Notes under the pieces: model-generated | The model's database searches: none | Seen by the model: the letters and a program-made list of their open reading frames with translations, nothing else | Told to the model about the DNA's origin: nothing | Source of the DNA: an uncultured Erythrobacter sp. | Lineage (GTDB): Bacteria; Pseudomonadota; Alphaproteobacteria; Sphingomonadales; Sphingomonadaceae | Length of the DNA: 64,000 nt | Reading direction: 5' to 3' | NCBI GenBank assembly: GCA_947495555.1 | Contig: CANLZI010000001.1 | Location: forward strand, 348,861 to 412,860 | Shown here: piece after piece, positions 16,832 to 26,245 of the stretch | Numbering within the stretch: position 1 is the stretch's first letter | How the letters are laid out: every line of letters starts with the position of its first letter | Position numbers and translations under genes: made by a program

Positions 16832-17353
16832 ATGACTGTATTCGACATCATTGTTCTGATCGTGGTCGGAGTGGCCGCAATTGGCGGGTTTTTGCGCGGA
16901 TTGGTGCAAGAAGTGCTATCTTTGGCTGCGTGGATATTGGCGGCCTTCGCCATCTATTACCTGCACAAGCCTTTGACCGAGGCGATCAAAACGCAGTTGG
17001 ATACAGAACCAGCCACGTCGATCCTGGCCTTCGCGTTGCTGCTGTTGATCCCTTATGCTGCGATGAAGGTGATTGCCAATAATGTAGGCGAGGCCTCACG
17101 CAATTCGATCCTGGGGCCGATTGACCGGGTGTTGGGCTTTGGTTTTGGCGCCTTGAAGGGCGCGTTGATCTTCGTCTTTGCATTCTCCTTGCTGGTGCTT
17201 GGCTATGACACCGTTTGGGGCGTTGAAGGGCGGCCGGTTTGGATGACAACCGCACGAACCTATCCCATTGCGGATGCTGCTTCGCGCGATCTGGTGCTGA
17301 TCATTTCTGAGCGTCGGGCGAAGTTAAAAGAGCAGGCCGAGGCACTCGAATGA
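16832..17353 (+). CDS. cvpA: CvpA family membrane protein
   Basis: The 173-residue protein has four hydrophobic segments: residues 2-25 (IIVLIVVGVAAIGGFLRG), 30-47, 63-82 and 103-125. It matches the CvpA (colicin V production) family, including the GFLRGLVQEVLSLAAW signature near the N-terminus and GFGFGALKGALI in the middle. Family members affect envelope stress and biofilm traits; the molecular activity is unclear. Its stop overlaps the next start as ATGA. Confidence 0.9.
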   Translation: MTVFDIIVLIVVGVAAIGGFLRGLVQEVLSLAAWILAAFAIYYLHKPLTEAIKTQLDTEPATSILAFALLLLIPYAAMKVIANNVGEASRNSILGPIDRVLGFGFGALKGALIFVFAFSLLVLGYDTVWGVEGRPVWMTTARTYPIADAASRDLVLIISERRAKLKEQAEALE

Positions 17354-17790
17354 CCGCAGTGTCGGCGGGCAAACTTTATACGCCTGCCTTGCTCAGTCTG
17401 GCCACTCAGCTGGCTGAATTTCCCTTGAGTGATGATTTGACGGCCCGAGCAGAAGCACGGTCGCGTACATGTGGCAGCACAATTGATTTGGGTGTTGGCC
17501 TCGATGCGCACTCGCGAATATCCAAGATCGGAATGCAGGTAACAGCATGCGCTGTGGGCCAAGCATCGGCTGCGCTGCTGGCACTGCACGCTGTGGGCGT
17601 TGAGGCGCGTGAGGCAGGCGCGATGGAACAGGCCGTACATGATTGGTTGTCGGGCAAAGGTCCCATGCCGAACTGGCCGGGCTTTGAAGCCCTGGCGCCG
17701 GCATTGCCGCATGCTGGACGCCACGGTGCATTGATGCTTCCGTGGAAGGCTCTGTCACAGGCGCTTTTCAAGGTGAATGAGGCAAGCTAG
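17350..17790 (+). CDS. IscU/NifU-like iron-sulfur scaffold-related protein
   Basis: A 146-residue protein with the IscU-type fold. Cys41 in TCGST and Cys67 in TACAVGQAS match the first two cluster-ligand cysteines of IscU, and both have the expected spacing to hydrophobic strands. The third ligand cysteine near the C-terminal helix is absent: the aligned segment reads AGRHGALMLPW, with Arg-His in the right place. The gene is coupled to cvpA by an ATGA overlap and is not next to iscS or sufS. It may be a variant scaffold, a carrier or a regulatory paralogue. Confidence 0.8.
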   Translation: MTAVSAGKLYTPALLSLATQLAEFPLSDDLTARAEARSRTCGSTIDLGVGLDAHSRISKIGMQVTACAVGQASAALLALHAVGVEAREAGAMEQAVHDWLSGKGPMPNWPGFEALAPALPHAGRHGALMLPWKALSQALFKVNEAS

Positions 17791-17824
17791 AGCAAGCACA
17801 GCATCTGGGGGAGGATGAGCCGCA

Positions 17825-19459
17825 ATGAATGAAGCAGTCCAGTCAAGTCAGCCGGAACCGACCGACAAGGAGATCCGCCTGGTGGTCGGTGCGTCCAGCG
17901 CCGGTACGATCTTTGAATGGTATGATTTCTTCATTTACGGCACGCTCGCCTACATCCTGAAGGACGCTTTTTACGATGTAGACGATCCTACCTTGGGCTT
18001 GCTCTTGGTGTGGTCCACTTTTGCGGTTGGATTTGCATTCCGTCCCATCGGCGCAATCCTGTTTGGCTTTTTGGGAGACAGGCTAGGCCGCAAATACACC
18101 TTCCTGGTGACGGTCACGTTGATGGGTGTCGCGACAGCCGGGGTGGGCTTTATCCCTACGGTCGATCAAATTGGCGTAGTCGCGCCAATCATTGTGATCA
18201 TCTTGCGGGTGCTGCAAGGCCTTGCCTTGGGCGGTGAATATGGCGGTGCAGCCATTTATGTGGCCGAGCATGCTCCGCCCGAGAAGCGCGGTTATTACAC
18301 CAGCTTTATTCAAGCCAGCGTGGTCGGTGGCTTCGTGCTCTCGATCATAGTGGTTTTGGCATGCCGAATTATCATTCCCGAAGAAGACTTCAACGATTGG
18401 GGCTGGCGCGTACCGTTCCTGCTGTCGATCCTCCTACTGGTTATCTCTTTGTGGATGCGGTTCAAGCTGTCGGAAAGCCCTGTGTTCAAGGCGATGAAAG
18501 AAGCTGGCGAGACATCGGGCAATCCATTTATTGAAAGCTTCACCTATCCCGGGAACAAGAAGCGCATCTTTGTCGCTCTGTTCGGTGTTTCGGGGATCCT
18601 GACCACCATCTGGTACACCGCCTTCTTCTCCAGCCTGTCCTTCCTGAAGGGGGATATGCGCTTGGACGAAACGACGGTTGAGATCATCTTGCTCGCTGCA
18701 GGCGGACTGTCGATGGTGTTCTATATCTGGGTCGGCAAATGGTCCGATCGGGTCGGGCGCAAGAAACCGATTATCATCGGAGCGTTGGCATCACTGGCAC
18801 TGTTGTTCCCGATCTTTTGGTTCATCGGCAGCATGGCCAATCCAGGCCTTGCAGAAGCGGCAGAGAAAAACCCGGTCGTGGTTTCTGGCCAACAATGTGT
18901 GACCGATCCGTTGGCTGAATTGTTCGACCGTGAGCAAAGCGATTGCGGCAAGGTTCTCGGGTCGCTTACCGCTAGCGGTGTCTCCTACACAGTTGAGCAG
19001 AGCGATACATTGGCTGTCGCTGTCGGCGGTGAGGCATTGCCAATTGGCGATGATTGGTTGGAAGACAACCAAGCCCGCACGCAAGGCTTGCAAGCGGCTT
19101 TGTCGCAATCCGGCTTTGACTTCTCGAGGCAGGTGCCTCCCTTTCCAAATCTGATCGGAATCATCGCTGCCTTGCTCAGTTTGGGAGTGCTGTCTGCGCT
19201 GACTTATGGCTCGGTCGCGGCGCTCTTGTCCGAGATGTTTCCGCCGAAAATCCGCTATTCATCAATGTCGATCCCTTACCACATTGGTGCCGGGTATCTG
19301 GGCGGGTTCTTGCCGCTGATATCGGGCATTATCGTGGCCAGCACGGGCAATGTTTATTCGGGCCTGTGGTACACTTGGATCATCGTAGCCTTTGGCGTCG
19401 TGGTCGCATGGTGGGGTCTGCCCAATGGCCCGCCAACCGACTTCCAGGATGATGTCTAA
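17825..19459 (+). CDS. MFS transporter, metabolite:proton symporter type, with a large insertion
   Basis: The start of helix 1 has GTIFEWYDFFIYG, and loop 2-3 has GFLGDRLGRKYTF; both are signatures of the MHS/ProP branch of the major facilitator superfamily, which takes up organic acids, betaine or proline. About 12 hydrophobic segments are visible. An unusual soluble insertion covers residues 338-440, between helices 9/10 and 11, with two cysteines (358, 374) and many acidic residues, perhaps on the periplasmic side. The substrate is unknown. alr begins inside its stop codon region. Confidence 0.85.
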   Translation: MNEAVQSSQPEPTDKEIRLVVGASSAGTIFEWYDFFIYGTLAYILKDAFYDVDDPTLGLLLVWSTFAVGFAFRPIGAILFGFLGDRLGRKYTFLVTVTLMGVATAGVGFIPTVDQIGVVAPIIVIILRVLQGLALGGEYGGAAIYVAEHAPPEKRGYYTSFIQASVVGGFVLSIIVVLACRIIIPEEDFNDWGWRVPFLLSILLLVISLWMRFKLSESPVFKAMKEAGETSGNPFIESFTYPGNKKRIFVALFGVSGILTTIWYTAFFSSLSFLKGDMRLDETTVEIILLAAGGLSMVFYIWVGKWSDRVGRKKPIIIGALASLALLFPIFWFIGSMANPGLAEAAEKNPVVVSGQQCVTDPLAELFDREQSDCGKVLGSLTASGVSYTVEQSDTLAVAVGGEALPIGDDWLEDNQARTQGLQAALSQSGFDFSRQVPPFPNLIGIIAALLSLGVLSALTYGSVAALLSEMFPPKIRYSSMSIPYHIGAGYLGGFLPLISGIIVASTGNVYSGLWYTWIIVAFGVVVAWWGLPNGPPTDFQDDV

Positions 19460-20495
19460 AGCACCGCAGCCGACGCTGCGCCTTACGATTGATCGGGATG
19501 CCTTGACGCATAATTGGCGGGCGCTGGATCAGCTATCCGGTCCGGCCGAGGCTGGCGCTGCGGTTAAGGCGCAATGCTATGGCTTAGGGATTGATGAATG
19601 CGTGCCGGCCTTGCGCGATGCGGGTGCCAAGCAGTTTTATGTGGCGCATTGGAGCGAAGTGGCCGCTGTCGCCAAACATGTTCCAACCTCCAGCATCAGC
19701 GTATTCCACGGCCCTGTTACGGCTCAGGATGCCGATTATGCACGCCAGATTGGCGCTGTACCGGTGATCAATTCGTTGCATCAGGCAAAGGTATGGACCG
19801 ACGGCGGCGGAGGTCCGTGCGACGTTATGATTGATACCGGCATCAACCGCTTGGGCTTGGCGCCGCAAGAGCTATCAGATGATGCGGTCCAGGCTCTAAA
19901 TATTGCAACACTGATGTCGCATCTTGCCTGTGCTGATGAAGACAGGGCGATGAATGCGCGCCAGTTGAACGCGTTCAATGCTGCGGCAAATCAGGTGCAG
20001 CATAAACGGCTAAGTCTTGCCAACAGTGCAGGGATTGCTTTGGGTCCGGACTATGCGTTTGACCTAACTCGGCCGGGGCTGTCGCTTTATGGCGGAACGC
20101 CGCGACCAGAACTAGAACAGCATATCAAGCAGGTAGCGTTTCCTCAGGCCGCGATCATCCAGACACGCCAGATAGAGGCTGGCCAATCCGTCGGTTACAA
20201 CGCGACGTTCACGGCAGAAAAATCCATGCGGGTCGGCGTGCTTTCTCTGGGATATGCCGATGGGTATTTGCGCGCTTGGAATGGTAAGGGTGGGTTTAGC
20301 CATGGCGAGAGCCACCTGCCATTACTCGGCAAAGTCTCAATGGATATGGTAGTGGTTGACCTCAACCAAAGGCCTGATCTGGGCGAGGGCGACTGGTTGG
20401 ATGTGCCCTATATGCTGCACAATGCTGCGCAGCAAAGTGGTCTGTCACAATATGAATTACTGACCATTCTTGGGACACGTTTCAAACCAGCCTGA
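19449..20495 (+). CDS. alr: Alanine racemase
   Basis: Pyridoxal-phosphate enzyme making D-alanine for peptidoglycan. The PLP lysine is in AAVKAQCYGLG near residue 40 and the catalytic tyrosine in SVGYNATF. The phosphate-binding region VLSLGYADGY and the GKVSMDMVVVD motif near residue 300 also fit. The pair ATGATG at 19449-19454 gives two possible starts (348 or 347 aa); both overlap the MFS stop. Translational coupling to the transporter is likely. Confidence 0.93.
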   Translation: MMSKAPQPTLRLTIDRDALTHNWRALDQLSGPAEAGAAVKAQCYGLGIDECVPALRDAGAKQFYVAHWSEVAAVAKHVPTSSISVFHGPVTAQDADYARQIGAVPVINSLHQAKVWTDGGGGPCDVMIDTGINRLGLAPQELSDDAVQALNIATLMSHLACADEDRAMNARQLNAFNAAANQVQHKRLSLANSAGIALGPDYAFDLTRPGLSLYGGTPRPELEQHIKQVAFPQAAIIQTRQIEAGQSVGYNATFTAEKSMRVGVLSLGYADGYLRAWNGKGGFSHGESHLPLLGKVSMDMVVVDLNQRPDLGEGDWLDVPYMLHNAAQQSGLSQYELLTILGTRFKPA

Positions 20496-20508
20496 AGCAA
20501 ATGTTGCA

Positions 20509-20523
20509 CTGCACATTGTGCAG
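20509..20523. promoter_or_regulatory. Likely PhaR operator upstream of phaR
   Basis: CTGCACA-T-TGTGCAG is a perfect 7-base inverted repeat, and another TGCA lies just to its left (TTGCACTGCA). PhaR proteins of alphaproteobacteria bind TGC-rich CTGC/GCAG palindromes before phasin genes and their own gene. The site is about 60 bases before the phaR start, which fits autorepression. Confidence 0.6.
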
Positions 20524-20584
20524 GTGCTAAGCGCCCATGGAATGCAGCATAACAATCAAAACAAAATATCCTAGGGGAAGCGCA

Positions 20585-21139
20585 ATGGCCAAACATGATA
20601 GACAGGAAGGCGATCCCGTGATCGTCAAAAAATACGCCAACCGGCGCCTGTATAACACCAGCTCATCGTCTTACATCACGTTGGACGATTTGGCCGGCAT
20701 GGTGCGCGACAATGTTGAATTTCAAGTGCTGGATGCAAAGTCCGGTGAGGACATCACCCATTCCATTCTGACCCAAATCATCATGGATGAAGAAGCCAAT
20801 GGCGAACAGATGTTGCCAGTCAGTTTCTTGCGTCAGCTCATCTCTATGTATGGCAATTCGATGCAATCTTTGATGCCATCCTATCTTGAAGCCAGCATGG
20901 CCAATTTCCGCGAGAACCAGGTCAAGATTCGCGAGGCTTTGGAGAAGGGCATCAGCAACAGCCCGATCGCGAAAATCCATGAAACCAACATGGCGATGAT
21001 GCGTGCAGCATCAGAAGCTCTGCTTCCGGGAAGCAGCCAAAAACGAGATCAGGCCAAGGATTCCTCCAAGGCCGAGATCCACGCATTGCGCGAACAAATG
21101 GCAGCGATGCAGAAGAAACTGGATGAACTGGGCAAATAG
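20585..21139 (+). CDS. phaR: Polyhydroxyalkanoate synthesis repressor PhaR
   Basis: PhaR senses PHA granules and represses phasin and related genes. Residues 10-70 hold the PHB/PHA accumulation regulator DNA-binding domain (VIVKKYANRRLYNT, SYITLDDLAGMVR). A second domain, MDEEANGEQMLPVSFLRQLI and MYGNSMQ, binds PHB, and a coiled coil ends the protein (LREQMAAMQKKLDELGK). I chose the ATG at 20585 after AGGGGAAG (184 aa). A matching palindrome lies upstream. No PHA synthase or phasin gene is in the window. Confidence 0.92.
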   Translation: MAKHDRQEGDPVIVKKYANRRLYNTSSSSYITLDDLAGMVRDNVEFQVLDAKSGEDITHSILTQIIMDEEANGEQMLPVSFLRQLISMYGNSMQSLMPSYLEASMANFRENQVKIREALEKGISNSPIAKIHETNMAMMRAASEALLPGSSQKRDQAKDSSKAEIHALREQMAAMQKKLDELGK

Positions 21140-21230
21140 CGCCCGATAACGCCCGTTCATTTTCAAAGCATACCATCTCAATCAATATTTTTGCCCTTGG
21201 GCAATCCACTCATCAGGAAATCTATCAATC

Positions 21231-22775
21231 GTGTCTCAGATCCGTCACGCACTTTCGGTCAAACGTTCCGACGACTTCGCTCAATGGTATCAAGCCGTCA
21301 TCTCAGAAGGTGATCTGGCCGAAGAATCGGGTGTGCGTGGCTGCATGGTCATCAAGCCATGGGGCTATGGCATATGGGAGCGCATCCAGCGCTTGATGGA
21401 TGACCGGATCAAGGCTGCGGGAGTAGACAATTGCTATTTCCCGATTTTCATCCCGCTCGCCAATTTTGAGCGAGAGGCCGAGCATGTCGAAGGTTTCGCC
21501 AAAGAAATGGCAGTGGTCACACACCACCGGCTGATCGCTGATGGGTCAGGCAAGCTGGTCCCTGATCCTTCGGCCAAGCTGGAAGAGCCCCTAGTGGTTC
21601 GCCCTACATCAGAAACCATCATTGGCGATGCGATGGCACGCTGGATCCAGTCATGGCGTGATCTGCCTATGCTGACCAATCAATGGGCCAATGTTGTTCG
21701 GTGGGAAATGCGCACACGGATGTTCCTGCGTACCAGTGAGTTTCTTTGGCAAGAAGGGCACACTGCCCATGCTGACAGCGAAGATGCGATGAAGGAAACC
21801 CAGCGGGCGCTGGAAATGTATCGTGCTTGTGCGGAAGATGATCTGGCTCTGCCCGTAATTACTGGCGAGAAACCGGAAAATGAGCGGTTCCCGGGCGCGG
21901 TCGAGACTTGGTCGATCGAGGCGATGATGCAAGATGGCAAGGCTTTGCAGGCCGGAACATCGCATTATCTGGGAACCAATTTTGCAGAAGCCGCTGGCAT
22001 TCAGTTTCAAGACCGTGAAGGCAACCAGACGCATTGTCACACCACCAGTTGGGGTGTCTCGACCCGTTTGATTGGCGGGGTGATTATGACCCATGGCGAT
22101 GATGATGGACTGCGTGTACCGCCCGCCATTGCTCCGCATCAGGTCGTGATCCTGCCAATGCTGCGCGATAAACCAGAAGACGAGCCCCTGATAGCCTATT
22201 GCAAGGCGCTGAGAGACCAGTTGGCTGGCCAATCGGCTTTGGGTGAGAAGGTCCGGGTTCTGCTGGATACGCGCCCTGGCAAAGCTGCGACCAAGCGGTG
22301 GGACTGGGTTCGCAAAGGCGCTCCGTTGATCGTTGAAGTGGGCTCTCGCGATATGGAGGGCAGCAAGGTTGCCTTGTTGCGGCGTAATGATTTGTGGAAG
22401 GCCGAGAACGGCAAACCGAATTTCGATTTCACAGACCGCGACGGCTTTGTTGGTGATGCCTCACGACTGCTGGAGGACATGCAGCAAAGCCTGTTTGATG
22501 AGGCGAAAGAGCGCCGTGATGCCAATATCCATCGCGACGTTCACGGTTGGGATGGTGTCGTTGAATTCTACAAGAATGCGGGCAAATTCCCGGGCTGGGT
22601 CGAAGTGCAATGGTCCAAGCCGGCAGGTGATGCTTTGGAAAAAGTGGTCGAGCAACTCAAGGAAGAACGGCTGACTATTCGCAATGTGCCACGCAACGGC
22701 GCAGCCGCGGATGGAGCATGTATCTTCACCGGTGAGCCAGCAGTGGAGCGCATCCTTTTGGCACGCGCATACTAA
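21231..22775 (+). CDS. proS: Prolyl-tRNA synthetase (short, archaeal/eukaryote-like type)
   Basis: Charges tRNA-Pro. The class II motifs are visible: VIKPWGYGIWERIQ (motif 1 region), RPTSETIIGDAMARWIQSWRDLP (motif 2 region, split here) and the TSWGVSTRLIGGVIMTHGD motif 3 region. At 514 aa it lacks the large editing insertion of the common bacterial ProS, so it belongs to the type 3 form found in many alphaproteobacteria. The anticodon-binding domain follows at about residues 300-400. The start is a GTG at 21231 with a weak upstream CAGGAAA. Confidence 0.93.
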   Translation: MSQIRHALSVKRSDDFAQWYQAVISEGDLAEESGVRGCMVIKPWGYGIWERIQRLMDDRIKAAGVDNCYFPIFIPLANFEREAEHVEGFAKEMAVVTHHRLIADGSGKLVPDPSAKLEEPLVVRPTSETIIGDAMARWIQSWRDLPMLTNQWANVVRWEMRTRMFLRTSEFLWQEGHTAHADSEDAMKETQRALEMYRACAEDDLALPVITGEKPENERFPGAVETWSIEAMMQDGKALQAGTSHYLGTNFAEAAGIQFQDREGNQTHCHTTSWGVSTRLIGGVIMTHGDDDGLRVPPAIAPHQVVILPMLRDKPEDEPLIAYCKALRDQLAGQSALGEKVRVLLDTRPGKAATKRWDWVRKGAPLIVEVGSRDMEGSKVALLRRNDLWKAENGKPNFDFTDRDGFVGDASRLLEDMQQSLFDEAKERRDANIHRDVHGWDGVVEFYKNAGKFPGWVEVQWSKPAGDALEKVVEQLKEERLTIRNVPRNGAAADGACIFTGEPAVERILLARAY

Positions 22776-22802
22776 ATCGGGTGAAATGAAGGGGGACGCA
22801 AA

Positions 22803-23390
22803 ATGATCGAATCCATCAAATACAATTTGGCCAATCTGGGCAATTTTAGCGGGCGCGATTCACGCCCGACATTTTGGTGGTATGTGCTGTTCCTATTCGT
22901 CGTAAATTTTGTGATCGGGATGGTTGTATCACTGCCAATGGCGGTTACAGCTTTCAGTTCTTCGTTTGAAGCTGTGCAAAGCGGAGTAGACCCCGAAAAC
23001 TTTCAGGCCTCGTTTGTCGATAATCTGACCGAATCGATGAGGACCCAAATGTGGATATCAGTGATTTTTGGTATCGCGATGGCGGGGTTGCTTGCTGCGT
23101 CGTTTGTGCGTCGTTTGCACGATTCTGGAAAGCCAGGTTGGATCGCTTTGATCGCAATCGGTTTGTATGTCGGCAGCTTGATCTTCAATCTGATCAATCT
23201 GGACAGCATGATGGAATCGATGCGCGTCGCGATGGATGCAACCGATCCAACCGCCATGATCCGCGGCCAGACAGATTTGTATGCCTACAGCGCAATGACC
23301 TACATCGCCTATCTGATCATCATTATATTCGGCGTATTGGATACCCAGCGCGGGCCCAATCAATATGGCGATGAACCTGACTATAATTGA
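22803..23390 (+). CDS. DUF805 membrane protein
   Basis: The N-terminus FSGRDSRPTFWWYVLFLF and the internal SFVRRLHDSGKPGW segment are hallmarks of the DUF805 (YhaH-like) family, integral inner-membrane proteins of unknown function. Hydrophobic segments are near residues 22-45, 80-105, 115-135 and 160-180. The start is the ATG at 22803 with AAGGGGGACG upstream. It stands between proS and rnr on the same strand with short gaps. Confidence 0.85.
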   Translation: MIESIKYNLANLGNFSGRDSRPTFWWYVLFLFVVNFVIGMVVSLPMAVTAFSSSFEAVQSGVDPENFQASFVDNLTESMRTQMWISVIFGIAMAGLLAASFVRRLHDSGKPGWIALIAIGLYVGSLIFNLINLDSMMESMRVAMDATDPTAMIRGQTDLYAYSAMTYIAYLIIIIFGVLDTQRGPNQYGDEPDYN

Positions 23391-23460
23391 CGATGGCAGG
23401 CCGGTGATGGCGCAGGCTGAAGGTGACAGCAGGTAAGCACTGGTCCATAGGCCCGACGAT

Positions 23461-25788
23461 ATGGCCAAAAGACAAATCAATCGTAATGCCGGGATGCCCT
23501 CTCGCGAACAAATTGTTGAATTCATCCAAACTGCTCAGGGCGTGGTTGGTAAGCGAGAAATCGCGAAAGCCTTTGGCCTGAAGGGCCAGGAGAAGATCAC
23601 CCTCAAGAAATTGCTCAAGGACATGGCCGAAGAAGGCCTGATCGATGGCAAGAAAACAGCCTATCACCGGATGGGCGGCGTCCCCAAGGTCACCGTCTTA
23701 CGGGTGGTGGCGATTGAGGATGGGGAAGCCTTGGCAGTCCCCGATGCTTGGTCTCCTGATGCTGCCGAAGCTCCACCACGGATAACTTTGCGCGAAAAGA
23801 GCGGGCGGGGCGCAAAATCCGTAGCCGCGCTGAAAGTCGGCGACAGAGTCCTGACGCGCACCGAGGAAACAGAGCGCGGATGGATCGGCCATCCGATGAA
23901 AAAATTGCCAGCGCGAACCGATGGCATGATGGGCGTGGTGGAGATTGATCGCGGCGGCAAGGCTTGGTTGGCTCCCGTTGACAAGCGCGTTCGTCACTCC
24001 TCGCCGATTGCGGATTTGGGGATGGCCGAGAAGGGCCAATTGGTGCTTGCAGAACCCAACGGTCGCTCACCAAGGTCAGGTGTCAAAGTGGTCGAAGTGC
24101 TGGGTGACCCGCTTGCGCCCAAAAGCTTCAGCCTGATCGCGATCTCGAAGCATGGCATTCCTCATGTCTTCCCTCAAGAAGTGCTCGCAGAAGCCCAATT
24201 GGCCGCGAAATTGCCGTTGAGCGACGAGCATCGCGAGGACCTTACAGATGTGCCGCTGGTGGCGATTGATCCGGCAGATGCACGTGATCATGATGATGCG
24301 ATTTGGGCGGCACCCAGCAAGGATGGCGACGGCTTCGATGCGATAGTCGCGATTGCTGACGTGAGCTATTATGTTCGGCCAGGCGGCGAATTGGACCGGG
24401 AGGCACGCAAACGCGGCAACTCGGTCTATTTCCCCGACCGTGTGGTTCCGATGCTGCCCGAGGTGCTCAGCGCAGATGTCTGTTCCTTGAAAGAGGGGCA
24501 GGACCGCGCCGCAATGGTGTGTCATTTGCACATTTCGGCGACCGGCAAAGTCACCAAATGGCGGTTTACTCGGGCAAAGGTCCGGCTGGCGCACAATATT
24601 GCTTATGAGGATGCTCAAGCAGCGATTAATGGTGATAATCCACCTGAGTATCTCTCGCATTTGTGGGCAGCATGGAAGGCACTGGCAGAGGCTCGCGACG
24701 AACGCGACCCGCTCAATCTCGATCTGCCCGAACGGCGCGTTATCCTGGATGATCAGGGAAAAATTGCAGAAATTGCTGTTCGCGAACGTTTGGACGCGCA
24801 CCGGGTGGTTGAGGACTTCATGATCGCGGCCAATGTGGCGGCGGCCAAGGCGCTAGAAGGTAAGACACAGCCCGTGGTTTATCGGGTCCATGAAACGCCA
24901 AGCCGCGAGAAATTGATCGCTTTGAAGGATTATCTGTCAACCTTCGGCAAGAATTTGGCGATGGGGCAGGTCATCACCCCGGGCTTGTTCAACCGAATGC
25001 TGAAGGATGTGACCGATGATTCTGAAAAGGCTCAGGTTATGGAGGCCGTCCTCAGAAGCCAGACGCAGGCCTATTATGGACCGAACAATGCGGGCCACTT
25101 TGGCTTGGCATTGGGATCCTATGCCCATTTCACCTCGCCCATTCGCCGTTACGCCGACCTTCTGATCCATCGGGCGCTGGTTGACGGATTTAAGCTGGAA
25201 CAGCCCAAACCGGGCAAGGGCTTGCCGGAATCGAGCGGATTGGCAGATCGTGACCGCGAAGATCTGGCCAAGATCACTGATGCCATCAGCAAGACCGAGC
25301 GTCGCGCGATGGAGGCCGAGCGAGACACGATTGATCGTTATGTTGCGGCGTGGCTTTCGGCGCGTGTGGGCGAGACCTTTGAAACCCGCATTACCGGTGT
25401 GCAAAGCTTTGGCTTTTTTGCGACCATCGTGGGGCTGGGCGGTGATGGATTGGTTCCCGTTTCAACCTTGGGCCGTGAACATTTCCGGCATGATGAAAAA
25501 GCGCAGGCATTGATCGGAGAGGATAGCGGCAAGCGTTATGAACCCGGTCAACGCCTTCAGCTGCAATTGGCAGAGGCGAATGCTCTCACCGGAGCGATGA
25601 AGTTTGCCGTGCTGGATAGCGAAGGTAACCCGATTGAAGCGCGGGGCGGTCGTCCATCAGACCGGCGTCGAGGAGGAGGCAAGGATTTTGGCAAAGGCAG
25701 CGGCAACAAAGGCGGCAAGGGCAAGCCGATGGTTGGCAAGCGCGGCCGTCCAGCGAATATCCGTCATCAAGGGCGCAAAAAGCGCTAA
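23461..25788 (+). CDS. rnr: Ribonuclease R
   Basis: Processive 3'-5' exoribonuclease that degrades structured RNA. An N-terminal winged helix (residues 13-65, SREQIVEFIQTAQG) precedes two cold-shock domains. The RNB catalytic domain follows, with VAIDPADARDHDDAIWA supplying the magnesium-binding aspartates and FGLALGSYAHFTSPIRRYADLLIHR. The S1 domain is near residues 635-720 and a Lys/Gly/Arg-rich tail ends the protein. At 775 aa it is full length. Confidence 0.96.
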   Translation: MAKRQINRNAGMPSREQIVEFIQTAQGVVGKREIAKAFGLKGQEKITLKKLLKDMAEEGLIDGKKTAYHRMGGVPKVTVLRVVAIEDGEALAVPDAWSPDAAEAPPRITLREKSGRGAKSVAALKVGDRVLTRTEETERGWIGHPMKKLPARTDGMMGVVEIDRGGKAWLAPVDKRVRHSSPIADLGMAEKGQLVLAEPNGRSPRSGVKVVEVLGDPLAPKSFSLIAISKHGIPHVFPQEVLAEAQLAAKLPLSDEHREDLTDVPLVAIDPADARDHDDAIWAAPSKDGDGFDAIVAIADVSYYVRPGGELDREARKRGNSVYFPDRVVPMLPEVLSADVCSLKEGQDRAAMVCHLHISATGKVTKWRFTRAKVRLAHNIAYEDAQAAINGDNPPEYLSHLWAAWKALAEARDERDPLNLDLPERRVILDDQGKIAEIAVRERLDAHRVVEDFMIAANVAAAKALEGKTQPVVYRVHETPSREKLIALKDYLSTFGKNLAMGQVITPGLFNRMLKDVTDDSEKAQVMEAVLRSQTQAYYGPNNAGHFGLALGSYAHFTSPIRRYADLLIHRALVDGFKLEQPKPGKGLPESSGLADRDREDLAKITDAISKTERRAMEAERDTIDRYVAAWLSARVGETFETRITGVQSFGFFATIVGLGGDGLVPVSTLGREHFRHDEKAQALIGEDSGKRYEPGQRLQLQLAEANALTGAMKFAVLDSEGNPIEARGGRPSDRRRGGGKDFGKGSGNKGGKGKPMVGKRGRPANIRHQGRKKR

Positions 25789-25798
25789 TTAGGGAGCG

Positions 25799-26245
25799 TT
25801 ATTGCCGCGTACGCGCTTCGTCGAAATCAGTTGGAATGACATAGAGCGGGCAAGGCAATGAGCCGGCATTGGTGGAGAAATACGTCACCAATGGTCCGGG
25901 GCTGCCTCCCGTCGCGGCACCCAGTACCAAGGCTGCAACCTGAGGATTGTCGGTCAGAAATTCGCGAATCACTGCATGTCCGCTGCCCATTTTGACCGTA
26001 ATTGTCGGCATAAGGCCGCTTTCGGCGAGCAGATTGCCCGCAGCCCCGTGGGCCAGCATCTCGACACGATCGCGCGCTTCTTGCTCGATTGTCGCTTGAA
26101 CGGCACCAAATGCGCTGACATTTTGCTGCGTTACCAGCGCCAGAATATGGACCGATCCATCCACGGCCGCCGCGCGGCGCGCTGCAAAGCGCAATGCGGA
26201 GCGCGCTTCATCGGTATCGTCCATAATGACCAGATAAGTTCGCAT
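25799..26245 (-). CDS. Universal stress protein family protein
   Basis: A single UspA domain of 148 residues. It begins TYLVIMDDTDEARSALRFAA, and ATP-binding type residues follow in LGAATGGSPGPLVTYFSTNAGSLPCPLYVIP (Gly-x2-Gly-x9-Gly-like). Such proteins bind ATP or AMP and help in stress survival; no target is known here. The ATG at 26245 follows GAGGGG and was chosen over 26296. It is divergent from pdhC. Confidence 0.85.
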   Translation of the reverse strand: MRTYLVIMDDTDEARSALRFAARRAAAVDGSVHILALVTQQNVSAFGAVQATIEQEARDRVEMLAHGAAGNLLAESGLMPTITVKMGSGHAVIREFLTDNPQVAALVLGAATGGSPGPLVTYFSTNAGSLPCPLYVIPTDFDEARTRQ

